From: Malachius bipustulatus
Taxonomy: Eukaryota > Arthropoda > Insecta > Coleoptera > Melyridae
Direction: 5' to 3'
DNA length: 64,000 nt
Assembly (NCBI GenBank): GCA_910589415.1
Contig: OU342638.1
Location: 10,332,014-10,396,013, forward strand
The notes below the pieces were generated by a model, which searched no databases, was not told where the DNA came from, and worked only from the letters and a program-made list of their open reading frames with translations. Positions 58,240 to 64,000 of this stretch are shown here, one piece after another; the stretch's first letter is position 1; each line of letters opens with the position of its first letter. The position numbers and the translations under genes were made by a program.

Positions 58240-58554
58240 GTGAAATTTCCCACCTACGATCAGCTGCCAAAAGAATACGCTAAAATTGGTAACATTTTCA
58301 TGTCGATCGAGGAGTTTTTAGAAGTTAAATTTAAACAAAATAGTAAAAAATTAAAAATCAAGTTTTTAAATACATGTCTTGCAAAACATCCGATTTCGTC
58401 GGATAAAGTTTTGAAACAGCGTCAGTGTTATGGACCTATGAGTATACTTCTTGTCATATGTTTTTTTTTTTTGAAGAAAACAGCCGCCACTTGTAGAAAT
58501 AAATTCTCTTTTATATGTTTAAAAATTTTAGCCAGGGTAGATATTTTGAAATAA
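58240..58554 (+). other. Unrecognised 104-codon frame in array unit 1
   Basis: It begins MKFPTYDQLPKEYAKIGNIF. The first 30 or so codons are kept in unit 2 (about 60260-60350) with a few substitutions, then the frames diverge by indels in A-runs. The second half is AT-driven (FFFLKK). I do not recognise it. If it was ever coding, it is now decaying in unit 2. Confidence 0.25.
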
Positions 58555-58706
58555 ATCTCAAATCTGGCTACACTTAGGCCAAGGAAGACCTAAAACTTCA
58601 ATTATTGTAACTTGTGTTTCGGTATAATCCAATTGATTTCTTTCTTTGGACATTTATTTCCTCATTGGTTGGGGTTTCTGCATTCACCTCAACAATTCCA
58701 TTGGAA

Positions 58707-58976
58707 GTGACTTGCGTGGCCTAGTGGTACTCCGCTGGCTCACGAAGCCATAGATCGCGGGTTCGAAACTCACCTCGGCCCGCTTTACTTTTCAGATTCA
58801 TTTTCGAATGTCTGTGAAAAGTAAAACAAGCGATCGTAGGTTTTAAAGGCAAATATAATTTAAAAGTGTGTGTGGCTAAAGAGTTCGTGCTCAAAGCCAA
58901 TTTACCAGAGTGGAGCGACTATGTCTTACCTACACAGTTAAGACCGATGCTCCCTCTTTAAAAAAAAAAAAAAAAA
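58707..58976 (+). mobile_element. tRNA-derived SINE inserted in array unit 1
   Basis: A box TGGCCTAGTGG (58717-58727) and B box GGGTTCGAAACTC (from 58759) form a tRNA-like head; the body includes CATTTTCGAATGTCTGTG and GTGGAGCGACTATGTCTTAC, and the end is GACCGATGCTCCCTCTTT plus poly-A. It is flanked by a 10-bp duplication TCCATTGGAA (58697-58706, 58977-58986); unit 3 shows the uninterrupted site near 61200. Confidence 0.93.
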
Positions 58977-60413
58977 TCCATTGGAATTATATAAAGGGGG
59001 AGATTTCCCAATCGCTAATTAGCGATTATTAAATAAGTCTCTTAAAAAGAGCCGGTTAACGTAAGACTCGGACATACTTCGTTGTTCTAACATATTTGGT
59101 CCATTGCGATTTGGGTTCCAAAGCTTTATTAATACGATCTCTGTATGCTCGAAATAATGCCACTTCTAATCAACACAACAACTCAGAAGCTGCCATTCAC
59201 GAACAAGCGATGATGTTCTGCAACGTTAGAGAGAAAAAGTGACAACTGTTTTTGGTACGTCTTGTTCAATTCCCAACAGAATTACTCACATGTTTCATTA
59301 CCAGGAACTGAGCTAATAGTAAGAAGATTGCAAACAGAAGACGATTCAAATTATAACCGATCCAGAACCAACAAAACAAATGTAAACTGCTAACAACAGA
59401 AAGCTTAAGAAGAATTAGTAAACATATTATGTAGTCCATCTAAACATCCATGCAGATTTCACGGCAGAAGATCATCCAAATCCTGCCAAATCAATAATTT
59501 ACTGCTAGCAACAAAAGTTAATTCAACTTCCCACTGGATAGAGATTGATTGGAAATTGAAGACTAATCAGAGTTTACTAGATAAAAATTGGCAGTAGTGT
59601 ATTCTTATCCTGAATAAGTTCAAAGTATCAGAATCGATAGCAGAAGACGGTACCAGATAAAAAGTGAGAATAGAAGTCCGAATCAGTAATTAACAATAAC
59701 AGAAGACAATTCCATGTCTACGAGATCAAACGTTCACACCAAGCGATTCAAAGCATATTGGTCTACTGAATCAGCATTAACAATATTTACCAGCAACGCC
59801 GAATAACAAAGTCTACCAGGTCAAATGTTAACATCATACTATCAGAAGTATTATATTGGTCTACTGAATCAAAATTAACAACAGAAGATTATTCAAATAT
59901 ACGGAATGAAAGGTTGACAGCAATCGATTGAGAGTATATTGGTCTACTGGATCGAAATTGACAGTAGAAGACGATTCAAAGTCTTCCAAATCAAAGTCTG
60001 AACCTAATGTTGGCACCGAATGTCCGAGTCTTAATAAAAATTTCATAACATTGTTTTCAGGTGCGTTGTATTTAAATATCTAAGCAAAAACGTTGTTGCT
60101 ATTTGTTTATATTGTCACCTAGGTAAAGGGGAGGGGATGACTGGAGGGTATATAGAGTAGGTCCTTCTTGTTCTCTTCTGTTGAAAAAATTGTCTGAAGA
60201 GCAGCAAGTTCTATTACCACACATTAAACTATTCTGCTATGAGTAGGTACCTACTTTCGTGAAATTCCTACCTACGATCAGCTGCCAAAAGAATACACTA
60301 AAATTGGTAACATTTTCATGTCGATCCAGGAGTTTTTAGAAGTTGAGTTAAACAAAATAGCAAAAAAAAAAATTTTTAAATACATGTCTTGCCAAACATA
60401 TCCGATTACCTCG

Positions 60414-60902
60414 GACTAGTGAGTAAGTGAAATTGCACTAGCAAAGAAGAAAAAATTGGGGGGGGGGGGACACTTACGAGAGAATATGCAAGCAACGTGC
60501 TATTATAAGATATTGTTACAGCATATTTTTCATTTGCCAAAAAAATCTTGTTTCAGTTGCTTTCTTTCGCTCAGCCTCTTCCCGCTAGTTGCGATTATGA
60601 TCACCGAATCCGAATATAATAAATTCGTTCATGTATAATGACAAGGGAACAACAAATGAAGACTTTCCCATATCAGGTTTGCAGGTTGGGCCTGGTTACT
60701 TGATTTAAAAATGAAAAATAATAATTGTTGTAGCCCAATATTCTTGATAACACGGTTTGATAATATCATTCCTATGGTACCAAAATAAAGATTTATTTAA
60801 GATGAATCCTGTTCAGTTAAAATAACAGTTATGGAGTGTTGAGACCTGGGAGCGTTGTAAGCCTGACTTTTGCTTATCAACTGCAAGTGTAGAGTAGAGC
60901 TG
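60414..60902. other. 490-bp block present only in array unit 2
   Basis: Units 1 and 2 match up to GATT(A/T)C(C/G)TCGGA and again from TAAAGTTTTGAAACAGCGTC; between them unit 2 has about 490 bp, including a G-run at 60456 and a 60-codon frame (60456-60638) without motif. No clear terminal repeats, so it may be an insertion in unit 2 or a deletion in unit 1. Confidence 0.45.
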
Positions 60903-62412
60903 TAAAGTTTTGAAACAGCGTCAGTGTTATGGACCTTTGAGTATACTTCTTGTCATCTGTTTTTTTTTTTTTAAGAGAACAGCCACCACTTGTAGAAATA
61001 AGTTGTCTTTTATAGGTTTAAAAATTCTAGCCAGGGTAGATATTTTGAAATAAATCTCAAATCTGGGTACAATTAGGCCAAGGAAGACCTAAAACTCCAA
61101 TTATTGTAACTTGTGTTTCGATATAATCCATTATTGATTTCTTCCTTTAGACATTTTTTTCCTCATTGGTTGGGGTTTCTGCATTCACCTCAACAATTTC
61201 ATTGGAATGATATAAAGGGGAGATTTCCCAATCGCTAATTAGCGATTATTAGATAAGCCTCTTAAAAAGAGCCGGTTAACGTAAGACTCGGATATACTTT
61301 GTTGTTCTAACACATTGGGTCCATTGCGATTTGGGTTCCAAAGCTTTATTAATACGATCTCGGTATGCTTGAAATGATGCCACTCCTAATCAACACAAGG
61401 CAACTTAGAAGCTGCCTTTCAAGAACTTATCAAGTGATGATGTCCTGCAATGTTAGAGAGAAAAAGTGACAACTGTTTTTGGTATGTCTTGTTCAATTCC
61501 TAACAGAATTACTCACATGTTCTATTACCAGGAAATGAGCTAATAGTAAGAAGATTGCAAACAGAAGACGATTCAAATTATAACCGATCAAGAACCAACC
61601 AACAAATGTAACAGAAACCTTAAGAAGAATTAATAAACATACGTAGTCCATCTAAACATCCATGCAGAGTTCATGGCAGAAGATCATCCAAATCCTGCTA
61701 AATTAATAATTTACTGCTATCAACAACAGTTGATTCAAAATCCCACTGGATAGAGATTGATTGTCAATTGAAGACTAATCAGAGTTTACTCGACAAGTAA
61801 GAATCATTGGCAGCAGAGTATCTTATCCTGAAAAAGTTCAAAGTATCAGAATCGATAGCAGAAGACGGTACCAGATAAAAAGTGAGAATAGAAGCCCGAA
61901 TCAGTAATTGACAATAACAGAAGACGATTCCATGTCTACGAGATCAAACGTTCACACCAAACGATTCAAAGCATATTGGTCTACGGAATCAGCATTAACA
62001 ATATCTACCAGCAACGCCGAATAACCAAGTATACCAGGTCAAATGTTAACATCATACTATCAAAAGTATTATATTGGTCTACTGAATCAAAATTAACAGT
62101 CGAAGATTATTCAAATATACAAGATCAAAGGTTGACAGCCAGCGATTAAGAGTATATTGGTCTACTGAATCGAAATTGACAACAGAAGATGATTCAAAGT
62201 CTTCCAAATCAAAAATTTACAACAAGCGATTCAAAGTCTGTCGGATCTAAGAATTGATCATGTGTCAGAAGTATTGAGAGAGAAGTATTGTCAGAAGCAT
62301 CATTTATGTAGCAAGCTGTAAACTCTGAACCCAATGTTGGCACCGAATGTCCGAGTCTTACTAAAAACTTCATAACATTGTTTTTAGGCAATTGATATTT
62401 AAATATCAGTTA

Positions 62413-63027
62413 AGCTACGTTTTCCTAGCTGCGTATATCGCACTGCGTACGACGTACGCGTAACACGCCCAACACTGCTCTTGTATGGTTTAAATCGGAC
62501 CGTTTTCCTACAGTGCGTGTTCCGCAGCATTGGACGGTGTGCGCTCGCGTGAAACGTCGGGTGTGCCTCGAGAGCAGTCAAATCACGCGACGCAGTGCGT
62601 AAGTTATAAGTTTTTTTGATTTTAATATTGAATACATCAGGTAAAGAACCTCAACCAAGATTTTCTGCAGCTGAAGATGAACTGTTGTTTGAACTGGTGG
62701 CTGGATTACTCATAATATACGATGTAAAATTAAAAGACTACAAAAATAAGGATTTAAAAGACACAAAATCGAATTAAATTCACTAGGTTCGTCTTTTTTC
62801 AACAAAGTTCTCTATAACAAGGAATTATAAATACTTCTTCATCGTAATGAGATCTAGAAGAACTCCTTTTCTCATAATATTATTACCAAAATAAATAATA
62901 CGTCTTAATTTGAACTGATTTGCGCAAGTTGGAAAACACTGTTCACGCAACCCACACTGCGTGAATCGCCCTGCGTGTACCGCAGGCGTTTTGCGCTCGC
63001 GTTTGACGCAGCTAGGAAAACGTAGCT
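62413..63027 (+). mobile_element. PIF/Harbinger-type element in array unit 3
   Basis: Ends AGCTACGTTTTCCTAGCTGC and GCAGCTAGGAAAACGTAGCT are inverted, with the 3-bp target duplication TTA (62410-62412, 63028-63030) typical of Harbinger. Subterminal regions are CpG-rich (GCGCTCGCGT near both ends). It is deleted inside and keeps only a short coding remnant. Confidence 0.88.
62640..62777 (+). pseudogene. MADF-like remnant of the Harbinger accessory protein
   Basis: The plus frame reads GKEPQPRFSAAEDELLFELV then AGLLIIYDVKLKDYKNKDLK, ending at a stop at about 62775. The pattern (E.L...V...P.LYD.....YK) is that of a MADF/Myb-like DNA-binding domain, which PIF/Harbinger elements carry as a second gene beside the transposase. 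Only about 45 codons remain. Confidence 0.5.
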
Positions 63028-63648
63028 TTAATGATGATACGAACTGCGTTGTTTGCTGAGCTCATGACGTTCTGATTTAGACCTTATGGTTTCCAATTAC
63101 AACTTTACCTAAGCAAAAACGTTGTTGCTATTTGTTTATATTGTCACCTGGGTAAGAAGGCGGAGGGGGGGTGTTACTGGAGGGTAGAGAAGATCCTCTT
63201 TGTTCTCTTCTCTTGAAAAAATTGTCTGGTTCGGCGGCTTTATTTTTTTAAGAGATTCTAGCCGGATGTCTTAAGGTGCACTACAATGCTTGAAAGTAAA
63301 TAGCTTAGTGAAAAATATTATATTAGATGATGTGCAAGCAGAGCTAACATAACCATGAGTCGACAGTTAACGCATGTGGGTAGGTACTCTATGTACCAAA
63401 AAACATTTAGGTTATAGTGGGTGGGAAATTATTATTCCATATATCTATAAAGGGTTAATTGAAGCACAACTCCATTTTAAGTACACGAGGGAAAATATTT
63501 TCCAATCGCTAATTAGCGATTATTAAATAAGTCTCTGAAAAAGAGCCGGTTAACGTAAGACTCGGACATACTTCGTTGTTTTACCACATTGGGTCCATTG
63601 CGATTTGGGTTCCAAAGCCTTATTAATACGAGCTCGGCATGCTCTAAA

Positions 63649-64000
63649 TCAGGGTTTCCCAAACTTATTTATGTCACGCCCCCTTTCGAAAATAATAAAA
63701 ATCTACGCGCCCTCCCATTACAGATGATTTTAGGATGAGATCGACTTAAAAAAAAGAAAACTGTTTAACATCAAAAATTTTTATAATTTTTATAAAAGTA
63801 ACACGGAAATCATATAAAAAAACTACTTATAGTTATCTAGGAAAGTTAATTAATTGTTTCAATGTGATGGATGAGCCTGCATGGTTTTCACGAGGTTTCC
63901 AATTCTTGGCTTGACATTAGAAATCGCACAGCGTAAATCGCTAGCAATATTCAGCTTATTCCGGTACTTAGTTATTATAGCTACAACAGCAGAAAATGCC
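63649..64000 (-). mobile_element. hAT element, 3' part (continues past the window)
   Basis: It starts at CAGGGTTTCCCAAACTTATT, a classic hAT terminus, and truncates array unit 4. The outer part has CACGCCCCCTTTCG. The other end and the 8-bp duplication lie beyond 64000. Confidence 0.82.
63859..64000 (-). CDS. hAT transposase C-terminus (partial)
   Basis: On the minus strand the last 46 codons read AFSAVVAIITKYRNKLNIAS, DLRCAISNVKPRIGNLVKTM, QAHPSH and a stop at 63859-63861. This is the C-terminal dimerisation end of the SCAND3/FAM200-like branch of hAT transposases (TKYR..L....DLR.A.S...P.I..L....HPSH). No stop or shift is seen in the visible part, so this copy could be recent or intact; the rest is outside the window. 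Confidence 0.85.
   Translation of the reverse strand, partial: AFSAVVAIITKYRNKLNIASDLRCAISNVKPRIGNLVKTMQAHPSH

Larger units (their letters stand above)
57150..63648 (+). repeat. Direct tandem array of a 1.8-2.3 kb unit, 3 and a partial copy
   Basis: The start GAGATTTCCC or a variant plus the perfect 18-bp palindrome AATCGCTAATTAGCGATT recurs at 57171, 59010, 61230 and 63504 (spacing 1839, 2220, 2274). Units share their sequence in order, including GGGTCCATTGCGATTTGGGT, an 85-96 bp internal repeat marked by TATTGGTCTACTG, and TTGTTTATATTGTCACCT. Length differences come from a SINE in unit 1, a 490-bp block in unit 2 and a Harbinger element in unit 3. Unit 4 is cut by a hAT element. Short frames such as 58240-58554 (FPTYDQLPKEYAKIGNIFMS) recur in unit 2 but are broken there. 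Function unknown. Confidence 0.85.

Overview
This window is AT-rich animal nuclear DNA, almost certainly from an insect, and the mix of repeats would fit a hemipteran such as an aphid (a weak inference from many TAGGTAGGTA/TACCTACC runs, P-like/THAP, mariner, hAT and piggyBac remnants and a tRNA-derived SINE). I see no bacterial gene organisation. No intact host protein gene is recognisable. The only non-transposon gene candidate is a weak spliced one on the minus strand (about 6645-11060).

The best-preserved object is a Ty3/gypsy LTR retrotransposon at 14567-21065. It has two LTRs that I read as identical, a 5-bp target duplication (AATGC), split gag and pol with a -1 frame relation, protease, RT, RNase H and a D,D35E integrase. 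Three later elements sit inside it: a palindrome-rich DNA element in gag (15436-16507), a 5'-truncated antisense SINE in pol (19087-19274), and a solo LTR inside the 3' LTR (20736-20969). Each has readable junctions, so the order of events can be partly worked out.

Layout. 1-2.9 kb: low complexity, a hAT-like end and a small foldback. 2.9-5.7 kb: two opposed arms of a palindrome-rich repeat around a dispersed coding-like repeat; an inverted second copy of that repeat lies at 22.5-24.4 kb and carries a solo LTR and a THAP fragment. 5.7-13.5 kb: foldback and TIR elements (mostly TA target sites) mixed with exon-like segments. 13.7-14.3 kb: 149-bp tandem units. 14.6-21.1 kb: the gypsy element. 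21-25 kb: foldbacks, the inverted repeat copy and a 618-bp solo LTR. 25.9-27.2 kb: deleted LINE. 28.9-31.8 kb: TTAA element, TA element and a deleted hAT with a nested hairpin. 32.4-35.3 kb: gypsy integrase relic fused to an RTE-type LINE. 35.3-37.7 kb: foldbacks and a P/THAP9-like transposase relic. 37.9-40.1 kb: RNase H-bearing LINE interrupted by a TTAA element. 41.9-44.8 kb: deleted P-like element with nested SINE and MITEs. 45-55 kb: hairpins and mariner relics. 57.1-63.6 kb: a direct tandem array of a 1.8-2.3 kb unit, individually interrupted by a SINE, a 490-bp block and a Harbinger element. The window ends in the 3' part of a hAT transposase gene.

The genes do not form a pathway. The window is a layered record of transposition in which target duplications date one insertion against another. 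The less explained parts are the family-level similarity of palindrome-rich elements with CCCA termini, the near-perfect hairpins, and the 57-63 kb array with a conserved hairpin module.
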